This document shows positions 15,923 to 23,998 of a DNA stretch of 35,754 nt, one piece after another; the first letter of the stretch is position 1; each line of letters begins with the position of its first letter. Made by a program: the position numbers and the translations under genes. This stretch comes from CAXQZM01 sp964228455 (GTDB lineage Bacteria > Pseudomonadota > Alphaproteobacteria > UBA7985). The stretch covers positions 1 through 35,754 of the forward strand of contig CAXQZM010000021.1 of assembly GCA_964228455.1 (NCBI GenBank), in the 5' to 3' direction. Under the pieces are notes generated by a model, which saw only the letters and a list, made by a program, of their open reading frames with translations, ran no database searches and was not told where the DNA came from.

Positions 15923-15974
15923 AGCCAAAAACATCAGGCGCTGCAAAACACCAGGTATTTTTATGTTATAATTA

Positions 15975-15995
15975 CAAAAGAAACCGCCTTGCGGT
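15975..15995 (-). terminator. Terminator-like hairpin in the ABC-F leader
   Basis: Read on the minus strand, ACCGC-AAG-GCGGT forms a five-bp GC-rich stem followed at once by TTTCTTTT. It lies about 115 bases ahead of the ABC-F start. It could attenuate ABC-F transcription or stop transcripts entering from the ndk side. The stem is short, so efficiency is doubtful. Confidence 0.35.
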
Positions 15996-16011
15996 AATTT
16001 CTTGGAAAGCA

Positions 16012-16035
16012 ATTATAATCAAACCAGCGGTTACT
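16012..16035 (-). promoter_or_regulatory. Possible minus-strand promoter for the ABC-F gene
   Basis: On the minus strand a perfect TATAAT (16012-16017) lies 17 bases after GTGCAA, a weak -35. The sequence ATTATAAT at 16012-16019 is itself palindromic, so the same -10 could serve either strand, but I see no good -35 on the plus strand. Confidence 0.3.
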
Positions 16036-16062
16036 TGCACAGCAGAGCTGCAATATTTCGAG

Positions 16063-16075
16063 CGATAACGTATCG
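16063..16075. promoter_or_regulatory. Inverted repeat upstream of ndk
   Basis: CGATA-ACG-TATCG is a perfect inverted repeat about 77 bases ahead of the ndk ATG, where a promoter is expected. It could be an operator half-site pair. Chance occurrence is possible, since each arm is only five bases. Confidence 0.25.
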
Positions 16076-16151
16076 TTTAGGGTAGCGGCTTGTTCTCCTT
16101 ATCACTATAGGCGCCGCAAATATTAACTCAGATCATGAAGGGATATGAGAC

Positions 16152-16568
16152 ATGTCTCGCACTTTTTCTATTATTAAACCAGACGCCACCAAAAGAAATT
16201 TGACTGGTGCTATTAATATGATGATCGAAGAGGCAGGCCTTCGCATCGTTGGTCAACGCCGCATTCATATGTCAAATGCACAAGCGCGAAAGTTTTATGA
16301 AGTGCATGCTGAGCGTCCTTTCTATGACGAACTTGTTGAGTTCATGACTTCCGAACCAGTTGTAGTACAGGTATTGGAAGGCCAAGACGCAGTTTCAACT
16401 TACCGAGCCGTCATGGGCGCTACCAACCCCGATGAAGCAGACAAAGGCACAATCCGTCACTCCCACGCTCTCTCTATCGGCGAAAACTCAGTCCACGGAT
16501 CTGACTCCGACGAAAACGCAGCGATTGAGATTGCGCAGTTCTTTGATGAGAGCGATATTGTTGGATAG
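16152..16568 (+). CDS. ndk: Nucleoside diphosphate kinase
   Basis: Cytoplasmic housekeeping enzyme that equalises the nucleoside triphosphate pools by a phospho-histidine ping-pong reaction. Its 138 residues are close to the usual 140. It starts SRTFSIIKPDATKRN, has RPFY, and ends with SIGENSVHGSDS, in which H115 is the phosphorylated histidine. The segment IRHSHALSIG replaces the more usual RGDFA/RAxFA, a change also seen in other alphaproteobacteria. GAAGGG lies 9 bases ahead of the ATG. A strong terminator follows 26 bases after the stop, so it is probably a single-gene transcript. Confidence 0.97.
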   Translation: MSRTFSIIKPDATKRNLTGAINMMIEEAGLRIVGQRRIHMSNAQARKFYEVHAERPFYDELVEFMTSEPVVVQVLEGQDAVSTYRAVMGATNPDEADKGTIRHSHALSIGENSVHGSDSDENAAIEIAQFFDESDIVG

Positions 16569-16593
16569 CTTATAGTAAAGCATACTGAGGTTT

Positions 16594-16625
16594 AAAAAGG
16601 GGGCCGAGGCCCCCTTTTGTTTTTT
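16594..16625. terminator. Bidirectional Rho-independent terminator
   Basis: AAAAGGGGGCC (16595-16605) pairs with GGCCCCCTTTT (16608-16618), followed by GTTTTTT on the plus strand. On the minus strand a run of five T follows as well. It therefore can end both ndk (plus) and the converging nucleotidase gene, whose stop codon is at 16639. Confidence 0.93.
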
Positions 16626-16638
16626 GAATCTCCAAAAT

Positions 16639-18096
16639 TTATTGGCTGATCCGGCCCTCAAGCTTCGGAGCGACGGTTCCCGCATCTTTTATATAGTCGA
16701 TTAATTGGCTCGCCATCAGAACAGAAGCATTAGCGTCAATTAGAACTTCGCCTTCTTTCAATACGCTGTAACCATCGCCGCCACCAGCCATATAGTCATT
16801 CGTAGCAACGGTGTAAGTAGCAACTAAATCAAGTGGTGCGTTACCAACTGTGGCCGAAACTACTCGAGACATAGGTTCAGCACTCAAATCTACTACAACC
16901 GACATACCAGACACGTGAGGGAATCGCCCTGCACCATCTTCAACTTGAGAAAAGCCGTTTTCAAGTGCTGCCAAGATTTGCTCCCCGCTCAATGCTAGAG
17001 CCATCGTTTTGTTACCAAAGGGTAATTCAGATAGTATATCACCTGCAGTCAGTTCTGTACCTGGCGCATAAACCGCCTTGGCTCGAATACCTCCGCCATT
17101 AGTTATAGCAATATCGGTACCCATTGCATCACGCATGGCATCAGTAAGGAGATTCCCAAAAGTTGCTTCTCGGCCGCGGATAACAGGTCGTGTTGTGTCC
17201 ATTTCCGTTGCTGTCACACCAATGACCTCAGCCAGCTCATCTGATAAAGACGCATCGAGTGTTGCAATGGTTGCGGCCACATCCGCCGTCGCCTCGTATG
17301 CACTTGCATCAATGACGCGAAAGCTAGGCGACCAACGGAAGCGGTCTCGGTCATCAATTCTCATGCTTAAGTCAATAGCTACAACAGTTTCAGCCTGCTC
17401 GCCCGACTCAGTCAGTACAACATCACCGTTCCAATAAGTCAGTTGAAAGTGGTCATCACCAGAGACAATGATGTCTGCCAGTCCCGTGCTTACTAGGGCG
17501 AAGTCTTCAGATTGAGTTAAGTGAACAAGTGCTATAATCAGGTCTGCACCTGCGTCTTTTAACTCGGCTGAGAGGTTTTCTGCAGCCAACATATAGTCCG
17601 TTACGTCATAAGGCGCGACAGAGGACTTAACCTCTGCACTCTCTGAAGTTAGGCCCATAATTCCAATCATAAAGCCATCAACATCAACCATCGCAGTTGC
17701 ACTTGTATGAGGCACAGGCGAGCCTGTCTCGGTCACGACATTACCAGCAAGCATCGGAAAGCTGGTGTTAGCCAAGTTAGAAACCATTGCTTCCGGTCCA
17801 AAATCGAATTCGTGATTACCAAGTACCATGAAGTCTGGTGCAATCATGTTTAGAAGATCCACCATATGTGCACCCTGGTCAAAACCAGCAAGGATGGAAG
17901 GAGAGTAAGAATCACCTGCGTGAAGGAATAGCACATTCTCACGCTCAGATCGCTCAGACGCAACAACGCCAGAGAGGCCTCCAAGAGCATCAAACTGGTC
18001 AACATCATTTGTGGTCAAAAGAGTGAGGGTGGTTTCAGCTTTTGCAGCCCCAACCATAAGGGCGGCTAGCGCAATACCGGAGGTCAAATGTCTCAT
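16639..18096 (-). CDS. Secreted 5'-nucleotidase / metallophosphatase (UshA-like)
   Basis: Periplasmic hydrolase of nucleotides or related phosphate esters, 485 residues. A Sec signal (MRHLTSGIALAALMVGAAKA) precedes a calcineurin-like metallophosphatase domain with AGDSYSPSIL, the GNHEFDFG metal motif near residue 99, and GDDHF where GHxH is usual. The C-terminal 5'-nucleotidase domain has NGGGIRA near 334, LPFGN and GGGDGYSVL near 437. The first metal motif reads TTNDVDQFD, so the normal DxH is DxD. The start at 18096 places the signal peptide at the N-terminus with AAGGA upstream; an in-frame TTG at 18123 is less likely. Phosphorus scavenging is the natural role (inference). Confidence 0.9.
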   Translation of the reverse strand: MRHLTSGIALAALMVGAAKAETTLTLLTTNDVDQFDALGGLSGVVASERSERENVLFLHAGDSYSPSILAGFDQGAHMVDLLNMIAPDFMVLGNHEFDFGPEAMVSNLANTSFPMLAGNVVTETGSPVPHTSATAMVDVDGFMIGIMGLTSESAEVKSSVAPYDVTDYMLAAENLSAELKDAGADLIIALVHLTQSEDFALVSTGLADIIVSGDDHFQLTYWNGDVVLTESGEQAETVVAIDLSMRIDDRDRFRWSPSFRVIDASAYEATADVAATIATLDASLSDELAEVIGVTATEMDTTRPVIRGREATFGNLLTDAMRDAMGTDIAITNGGGIRAKAVYAPGTELTAGDILSELPFGNKTMALALSGEQILAALENGFSQVEDGAGRFPHVSGMSVVVDLSAEPMSRVVSATVGNAPLDLVATYTVATNDYMAGGGDGYSVLKEGEVLIDANASVLMASQLIDYIKDAGTVAPKLEGRISQ

Positions 18097-18190
18097 GGGA
18101 ATAATCCTTTCTATTCGAAACAATAACTAAGTCCGAATACGAGACGATAATTACGAGTCCATGACAAATTTTGCGACATCTGTGGATGAA

Positions 18191-20770
18191 TCAACCCACG
18201 GTCAGGCTCACCAATAGTTCTTCACCTAGAGGTTGAACCTTGAACGCCACACCCTTGGTTGCCTCACCCCGCAAAACATAGTCGGCTAGTTGATCTTCAA
18301 GGCTACGCTGTATGACGCGCTTGAGAGGCCGGGCGCCGTACAGTGGATCATAGCCGCGTATGGCTAGCCACTCTCGGGCTTCGTTACCCACTTCCAAACC
18401 TAAGGCCTGATCTTTTAAACGAGCAGACAAACGCGCAAGCTGAATATCTACAATACCACCCATCACCTCTGGTGATAGACGACTGAAGAGTAGCATGTCG
18501 TCTAATCGGTTAAGGAATTCGGGTCGGAAATAGCCCCGAACAACTTTCATGACTTCTTCCTCCAGCTCTGGCGTAATTATCGTTTGATCAGATTTGGCGA
18601 GCAGATCTGAGCCGAGATTGGAGGTTAAGATTATTAGCGTATTGCGGAAATCTACTGTCTTGCCTTGACTATCGGTTAGCCGACCTTCGTCTAGGATCTG
18701 AAGCAGCACGTTAAATACATCAGGATGTGCTTTTTCCACCTCATCAAACAAAATGACTTGGTAGGGCCTCCGGCGCACGGCCTCCGTTAAAACACCCCCC
18801 TGATCAAAGCCGACATAGCCAGGTGGCGCACCGATCAACCGCGCAACCGAATGCTTCTCCATATACTCAGACATATCGAGCCTGAGGAGAGCGCCGTCGT
18901 CATCAAAAAGAAATTCTGCCAAGGCCTTAGTGAGCTCTGTCTTACCCACCCCAGTGGGGCCAAGGAAAAGAAAAGAACCCTGCGGTCGATCGGGATCGGC
19001 TAACCCTGCGCGCGCGCGCCGGACCGCCTTTGATACTGCCTCTACTGCGTTTGCTTGGCCCACGACACGACCCTGCAGAGAGGTTTCCATAGTCAATAAT
19101 TTTTCCCGCTCACCCTCAAGCATCTTGTCCATAGGAATCCCTGTCCAAGCAGCAACTACAGCTGCAACCTGCTCCTCAGTTACTTCTTCAGCAAGTGTTT
19201 TGGCCTCTGCTACCGCCTCCATCTCTGCCAGATGGCTTTCTAGCTCGGGTATCAATCCGTAGGTCAATTCTCCCGCCTTAGCCAAATCCCCATGACGTTT
19301 GGCGATTTCAACATCGGCACGCGCGCGATCCAAACGCTCCTTTACATCTCGGGCTTGGTTAAGCTTCTCCTTTTCTGCCTGCCATACCGCGGTCAAATCC
19401 GCTGAATGCTTTTCTAGGTTAGCCAGTTCGGCTTTAAGTATTGCCAATCTCTCTCTTGAGGCGGCGTCTTTCTCCTTGTTCAGTGCCTCACGTTCAATTT
19501 TCATCATCACTATACGTCTATCAATCTCATCCAACTCGATGGGTTTAGAATCAACCTCCATCCGCAAACGTGCCGCTGCTTCGTCCATCAAATCGATGGC
19601 CTTATCAGGCAAAAAGCGATCAGAAATATAACGATTAGAAAGGGTAGCTGCAGCTACTAATGCTGTATCTTGGAGACGCACGCCATGATGCAGTTCATAC
19701 TTCTCTTTCAGGCCTCGTAAGATAGAGATAGTTTCTTCGACACTCGGCTCATCTACAAAGACGGGCTGGAATCGCCTTGCGAGGGCTGCATCTCTCTCAA
19801 TATACTGCCGATATTCATCAAGCGTTGTGGCACCCACGGCATGAAGATCACCTCGAGCTAAAGCAGGCTTGAGTAGGTTTGAGGCATCCATAGCTCCATC
19901 AGTCTTACCTGCGCCAACTAGTGTGTGAAGCTCATCAATAAATACTAATGTTTTACCACCTTGGCCCGATAATTCGGACAGAACAGCCTTGAGCCGCTCT
20001 TCAAACTCTCCACGATATTTTGCGCCAGCGATCAAGGCGCCCATATCCAAAGACCAAAGTCGCTTGCCACGAAGAGATTCAGGGACATCTCCATTTACAA
20101 TTCGAAGAGCTAAGCCCTCAGCAATAGCAGTCTTTCCAACACCTGGCTCACCTATGACAACTGGATTATTTTTCGTACGTCTTGATAGGATTTGGACAAC
20201 TCGACGGATCTCTTCTTCTCGCCCAATTACGGGATCAAGTTTACCAGATTCTGCATCAGCCGTGAGATCTCGAGCATATCTTTCAAGAGCTTCATAGTTA
20301 TTTTCAGCATTGGCACTATCTGCAGTTTTTCCTTTCCGAAGCTTATCAATTGCCGCTTCTAACTTAACTACAGTTAGCCCAGAGCGCGAAAAAATAGCAC
20401 TAGCCGCCCCTTTAGATTTTGCAGTAGCCAAAAGAACGACTTCAGAGGTCACAAATTTATCACCACGATTATTGGCTATTAATTCAGAGTTCTCAAAAAT
20501 CTTTAGCACATCTCGATGGACAACCACTTGACCTGCACCAGCTCCTGAAACTTGAGGCAAGGTCTTCACTTCCTTTAGCAAACCCTCAGAAGCCAACTCC
20601 CCATTTCCACCTGATAATTTAACAAGCTTCATCGCTAAACCGTCAGCATCCTGCATCAACGCTAAGCCAATATGCAAATCTGTAAGATGTTGGTGGTCAA
20701 ATTGTGCTGCTATACTTTGGGCGTTTTGCACCAAAGATTTAGCTCGGTCCGTATAATTATCGAACTTCAT
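18191..20770 (-). CDS. clpB: ATP-dependent disaggregase ClpB
   Basis: Hexameric AAA+ chaperone that pulls proteins out of aggregates together with DnaK. The 859 residues match full-length ClpB. An N-terminal Clp repeat domain (from MKFDNYTDRAKSLVQNAQ) is followed by nucleotide domain 1 with GEPGVGKT near 211, a long coiled M domain (about 400-530, with the typical KEKDAASRERLA and AEKEKLNQARDVKERLD patterns), and nucleotide domain 2 with GPTGVGKT near 608 and DEVEKAHPDVFN. The absence of a ClpP-binding loop and the presence of the M domain separate it from ClpA/ClpC. AGGAG precedes the ATG, and a possible heat-shock promoter lies just upstream. Confidence 0.98.
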   Translation of the reverse strand: MKFDNYTDRAKSLVQNAQSIAAQFDHQHLTDLHIGLALMQDADGLAMKLVKLSGGNGELASEGLLKEVKTLPQVSGAGAGQVVVHRDVLKIFENSELIANNRGDKFVTSEVVLLATAKSKGAASAIFSRSGLTVVKLEAAIDKLRKGKTADSANAENNYEALERYARDLTADAESGKLDPVIGREEEIRRVVQILSRRTKNNPVVIGEPGVGKTAIAEGLALRIVNGDVPESLRGKRLWSLDMGALIAGAKYRGEFEERLKAVLSELSGQGGKTLVFIDELHTLVGAGKTDGAMDASNLLKPALARGDLHAVGATTLDEYRQYIERDAALARRFQPVFVDEPSVEETISILRGLKEKYELHHGVRLQDTALVAAATLSNRYISDRFLPDKAIDLMDEAAARLRMEVDSKPIELDEIDRRIVMMKIEREALNKEKDAASRERLAILKAELANLEKHSADLTAVWQAEKEKLNQARDVKERLDRARADVEIAKRHGDLAKAGELTYGLIPELESHLAEMEAVAEAKTLAEEVTEEQVAAVVAAWTGIPMDKMLEGEREKLLTMETSLQGRVVGQANAVEAVSKAVRRARAGLADPDRPQGSFLFLGPTGVGKTELTKALAEFLFDDDGALLRLDMSEYMEKHSVARLIGAPPGYVGFDQGGVLTEAVRRRPYQVILFDEVEKAHPDVFNVLLQILDEGRLTDSQGKTVDFRNTLIILTSNLGSDLLAKSDQTIITPELEEEVMKVVRGYFRPEFLNRLDDMLLFSRLSPEVMGGIVDIQLARLSARLKDQALGLEVGNEAREWLAIRGYDPLYGARPLKRVIQRSLEDQLADYVLRGEATKGVAFKVQPLGEELLVSLTVG

Positions 20771-20814
20771 ATATCTCCTGTTCTGCTAGATCCTTTAAAG
20801 CGATAATAGCGATT

Positions 20815-20844
20815 GCATGAGTACCTGCCCGCATTCGGCACAAG
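20815..20844 (-). promoter_or_regulatory. Possible RpoH (sigma-32) promoter of clpB
   Basis: On the minus strand CTTGTGC (from 20844) is followed, after 15 bases, by ACTCATGC (ending at 20815), compared with the heat-shock pattern CTTGAAA...CCCCATnT. The match is partial: CTTG and CxCAT agree in part. The predicted start would give a leader of about 40 bases to the clpB ATG. It overlaps the space shared with the divergent leuB. Confidence 0.35.
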
Positions 20845-20910
20845 TGGTTCCGGATTTCACATGGTCATTCAAACTTGCCCCTTCAAGATCTGAATACTAG
20901 AGCGCAGCGT

Positions 20911-22026
20911 ATGACAGAAAACAAATACCCTCTTTATATCCTCCCTGGTGATGGAATCGGCAAAGAAGTAATGCGCGAAGTCCGACGTGTGATTGACTGG
21001 TTTGGTGATCAGCGTGGATTGAACTTCGAACTTGATGAGGGACTCGTCGGAGGAGCCTCATATGATTTACATGGGACCCCAATAACTGATGAGGTTATGG
21101 ATCGAGCCCTCGAATTTGGTACGGTATTATTTGGCGCAGTTGGAGGCCCTCAATACGACAGCCTAGATTTCAGCCTTAGACCAGAACAAGGACTACTGCG
21201 CCTTCGTAAAGACATGGAGCTCTTTGCTAATTTGCGTCCAGCAATTTGCTTCGACGCTCTTACCAGCGCATCTTCTTTGAAACCAGAATTAGTCAGTGGC
21301 CTAGATATTTTGATTGTCCGTGAATTAACAGGTGGGGTTTATTTCGGTGAACCAAAGCACGTGATGGACTTACCTGATGGTCAGCGTGAAGGAGTCGACA
21401 CGCAAAGATACACAACTGAAGAAATTCGTCGCATTGCGCGCGTCGCGTTTGATTTAGCAAGTAAGCGCCAAGGCCTGGTTCACTCCGCTGAAAAGTCGAA
21501 TGTTATGCAATCAGGTGTCTTGTGGAAGCAAGAAGTCACTCACGTGCATTCAACTGAGTTTCCAGAGATTAAGTTGGAACATATCCTGGCAGACAACTGC
21601 GGCATGCAATTGGTCCGCGCACCAAAGCAGTTCGACGTTTTGGTGTGTGATAACCTGTTTGGAGATATGCTATCAGACGTAGCTGCCATGTTAACTGGCT
21701 CACTTGGTATGCTGCCGTCGGCGTCGCTAGGCGTGGAAGATAAAGCTGGCCGTCGCATGGGAATGTATGAACCGGTTCATGGATCTGCGCCTGACATAGC
21801 TGGGGAAGACAAAGCAAATCCAATGGCCTGTTTGCTATCGCTTGCTATGGCTTTTCGCTATTCATTTGATCTAGGGACAGAAGCAGATTTGCTTGAGAGG
21901 GCTGCAGAAGCAGTCCTCGCAAATGGATATCGAACTGGTGACATAATGTCTGATGGGATGAAGCTTACGTCCACGACAGGTATGACTGATGCTGTGCTTA
22001 GCGAGTTAACCAAATCAGTTAAGTAA
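20911..22026 (+). CDS. leuB: 3-isopropylmalate dehydrogenase
   Basis: Third enzyme of leucine synthesis: oxidises and decarboxylates 3-isopropylmalate with NAD. The 371 residues match the family. Landmarks are LPGDGIGKEV (near 11), RLRKDMELFANLRPA, TGGVYFGEPKH, EKSNVMQSGVLWK, DNLFGDMLSDVAAMLTGSLGMLPSASLG (split here for reading) and YEPVHGSAPDIAGEDKANP. I chose the ATG at 20911, next to the first strand; an in-frame TTG at 20875 would add 12 residues. No strong ribosome site is seen. It stands alone here, with leuCD not in the window, and runs to within 10 bp of the opposing lapA-like gene. Confidence 0.97.
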   Translation: MTENKYPLYILPGDGIGKEVMREVRRVIDWFGDQRGLNFELDEGLVGGASYDLHGTPITDEVMDRALEFGTVLFGAVGGPQYDSLDFSLRPEQGLLRLRKDMELFANLRPAICFDALTSASSLKPELVSGLDILIVRELTGGVYFGEPKHVMDLPDGQREGVDTQRYTTEEIRRIARVAFDLASKRQGLVHSAEKSNVMQSGVLWKQEVTHVHSTEFPEIKLEHILADNCGMQLVRAPKQFDVLVCDNLFGDMLSDVAAMLTGSLGMLPSASLGVEDKAGRRMGMYEPVHGSAPDIAGEDKANPMACLLSLAMAFRYSFDLGTEADLLERAAEAVLANGYRTGDIMSDGMKLTSTTGMTDAVLSELTKSVK

Positions 22027-22035
22027 CAAGGATAT

Positions 22036-22446
22036 TTAGTTTTTAGATGCGGTAAGAGCTTTTGGTGCTTTCGCGCGTTCGCGCTTAAGAGCCTCTTCTA
22101 GGGAGTCAATTTCTGTTTTTGCCTTTTCGGCCTCTTCTCGACTAGCATCAAGATCGCTCTCACTTCGCCTTGCGCGGCGAGTTTGTTGTCGTGCCCTGAT
22201 CCGTGTTTGTCCTGCAAAAAACCAACCCAGCATAAGTCCTGCAAATAACCCTAAAAGTGAAAATAACACTAACCAAAGGCCTAAAGGTAAACCCTGCCAG
22301 CCAAATGGGAGCGGAAACCCCTCATTCTGCCACATACCTATCAAATATATATTTACAGGGGTTCCATTGGAATACACCACCCAAAAAATCAAAGTTGAAA
22401 GGGCAATGAATAAAAGACCGCTAAATAGTGCGCGCAACAGACTCAT
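22036..22446 (-). CDS. LapA-domain (DUF1049) membrane protein
   Basis: Small inner-membrane protein of 136 residues with two hydrophobic helices (about 6-27 and 53-80), a short periplasmic loop rich in Trp and Pro, and a long charged C-terminal coiled coil (RARQQTRRARRSESDLDAS then EEAEKAKTEID). The topology fits LapA/YciS, which with LapB helps control LPS synthesis through LpxC turnover in E. coli; that role is not proven in alphaproteobacteria. Its position right after ihfB is a conserved alphaproteobacterial arrangement. I chose the ATG at 22446; a longer in-frame start at 22482 would overlap nothing but adds an unneeded polar stretch. Confidence 0.82.
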   Translation of the reverse strand: MSLLRALFSGLLFIALSTLIFWVVYSNGTPVNIYLIGMWQNEGFPLPFGWQGLPLGLWLVLFSLLGLFAGLMLGWFFAGQTRIRARQQTRRARRSESDLDASREEAEKAKTEIDSLEEALKRERAKAPKALTASKN

Positions 22447-22491
22447 CTTGTTACGATAATCAATAGGCCCTGGGGGCCGCAAGTTTAAAGC

Positions 22492-22773
22492 TTAATCCGC
22501 GTTCAAACGATTGTGGAGAGTTTTTCCGACCTTGAAGAATGGAGCTCTTTTTGCTTCAACTTGAACTGGGTTTCCATTGCGGGGATTCCGTCCAATTCTG
22601 GCATCGCGTTCACGAACAGAGAACGCGCCAAAACCCCTTATCTCCACTCGACGTCCAAGTGCCAACGCAGAACCAATCTCATCAAACACTGTATCTACAA
22701 CTCGCGCAGCATCGCCTTCTGGTAGATCCGGGTTCTGCTTTGCTATGATTTTCACAAGTTCTAAACGTGTCAT
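22492..22773 (-). CDS. ihfB: Integration host factor subunit beta
   Basis: Histone-like DNA-bending protein; with IhfA it forms the heterodimer that makes sharp bends at specific sites. The 93 residues are standard length. Signature blocks are MTRLELVKIIA at the start, RRVEIRGFGAFSVRERDARIG (residues 41-61) and the DNA-intercalating arm GRNPRNG with P64. The GRNP wording and the RVEIRGFG strand place it with IHF beta rather than HU. The lapA-like gene follows after 45 bases on the same strand. GGGATTGG lies ahead of the ATG. The 144-bp gap upstream (22774-22917) shows no gene and no convincing promoter boxes. Confidence 0.95.
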   Translation of the reverse strand: MTRLELVKIIAKQNPDLPEGDAARVVDTVFDEIGSALALGRRVEIRGFGAFSVRERDARIGRNPRNGNPVQVEAKRAPFFKVGKTLHNRLNAD

Positions 22774-22917
22774 GATACCAATCCCAAATTGCGGCTTTAG
22801 AAGCCTCTATGCTCTTTTCTGCGTTACCTTAAGGACCAGAAAACCTCATGAGTCCAAGGGCTTAGCAAAGAAAAATAGAATCCAATGCTTCCTGTTGCTT
22901 GGGCGCCATAGGCAGAT

Positions 22918-23394
22918 TTAGTTCTCAACAAGAAATACTGATAGCTGACGGGTGATATCCGAGGCAGCCAGACTTGCTAGGTCTTTCCACAGATCTTCTT
23001 GTGTATCTAATGCCAGGGTTGGTAATTGAGGCTTGGCGTAAAGGCTTGAGCGGCTGGAAGAACCTGCCCACAACTCACTTCCATCTAGATCCAATAACCG
23101 CCCGTGAATCGTTAAGGTTTCTACTGCTGTTTGGAATTCTGAGTTCACGTCGAGAGGGACTCGAGTCGATGTCGAGACACGCGCGCGCAGCTCGTATCGT
23201 CTCTCAGCATTTAGTAAGTTTGGATTTAGACTTCTCTGCAAGGCTGATCGTGCAATCTGACCTTTTCTGTCTTCCATTGGAGACACGCTAACTTGTGCAA
23301 GAATACCTACCACGTTTGGATCGTAGGTCGGTCGCAAATCACAAGCTGAGAACATTAAAAGGCTGGCAAAAATAACAAATATAATCCGATGCAT
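22918..23394 (-). CDS. LptE-like LPS-assembly lipoprotein (probable)
   Basis: A 158-residue exported lipoprotein. The N-terminus (MHRIIFVIFASLLMFSAC) is a lipoprotein signal with C18 as the lipidated residue, though the box FSAC is a slightly unusual form. The mature part starts DLRPTYDP, which resembles the CGFRPLYG start of alphaproteobacterial LptE, then an alpha/beta domain with repeated RxELRARVS and LTIHGRLL strands. LptE plugs the LptD barrel that inserts LPS in the outer membrane. The similarity is by pattern and size, so confidence is moderate; in many relatives lptE follows leuS, which is not here. Confidence 0.62.
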   Translation of the reverse strand: MHRIIFVIFASLLMFSACDLRPTYDPNVVGILAQVSVSPMEDRKGQIARSALQRSLNPNLLNAERRYELRARVSTSTRVPLDVNSEFQTAVETLTIHGRLLDLDGSELWAGSSSRSSLYAKPQLPTLALDTQEDLWKDLASLAASDITRQLSVFLVEN

Positions 23395-23485
23395 CCTGAC
23401 CCGTTCATAGCGTAAGAGTTCTAAGTCAAGATTAACTCAAAAATTTTGCATCGCAATATCATGTCAGGCTTGTTAGGGCTATTAA

Positions 23486-23998
23486 ATGTTTAGGCGCTCT
23501 ATTCTGACTGCACTTCTGTTTCTATGCATGCCAACTTCATTAGTGGCGCAACAAATAAATAAAGAAATTGTTGTGGGCCCTGAGACGGGATTACCACTAC
23601 CTCGTTTTGTTTCACTTAAGGTTGATGCTGGCAATATGCGGGTCCAGCCTTCTACAAATCATGCAAGGTCTCATATTTACTTGAGAGAAGGTCTTCCGTT
23701 TAAAGTTCTCGAGGAAAGAGGGGATTGGAGAAGAGTAGAAGATTATGAGGGCGTTCAAGGTTGGATGAAAAACACCATTCTTAGCAATAATCGCACTTTC
23801 CGAGTCATGGTGCCCATGGCTAATCTATACGTGCGGGCAGACATGCAGAGCCCTGTGCGCGCTGAACTTGAAGAGCGTGTTGTGGGCAACTTAAATTTTT
23901 GCCGGATTGATGGATGGTGCCGAGCGGATTTACCTGAAGCCTCAGGTTGGATATTAGCCCAAGACGTATGGGGAGTTATGCCTGGCGAAGAGTTTTAG
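23486..23998 (+). CDS. Exported SH3-like domain protein
   Basis: A 170-residue protein with a Sec signal cleaved after LVAQ (about residue 21), then two bacterial SH3-like repeats. The first (about 43-98) has FVSLKVDAGNMRVQPS, YLREGLPFKVLEERGDWRRVED and GVQGWMKNT; the second (about 107-162) has ANLYVRADM and SGWILAQDVWGV. This SH3 form usually binds cell-wall peptides or other periplasmic partners; its role is unknown. A cysteine pair (FCRIDGWCRAD) could form a disulfide in the periplasm. Its TAG overlaps the opposing aminotransferase stop. Confidence 0.85.
   Translation: MFRRSILTALLFLCMPTSLVAQQINKEIVVGPETGLPLPRFVSLKVDAGNMRVQPSTNHARSHIYLREGLPFKVLEERGDWRRVEDYEGVQGWMKNTILSNNRTFRVMVPMANLYVRADMQSPVRAELEERVVGNLNFCRIDGWCRADLPEASGWILAQDVWGVMPGEEF

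Noticed and set aside
16639..18123. Longer start at a TTG (18123) for the nucleotidase
   Set aside because: The ATG at 18096 begins directly with the signal peptide and has AAGGA upstream; the extra nine residues would put charged residues ahead of it.
18930..20297. Several frames of about 100 codons antisense to clpB
   Set aside because: clpB is intact and highly conserved across this whole stretch; the antisense frames show the Ser/Arg-rich bias of shadow reading.
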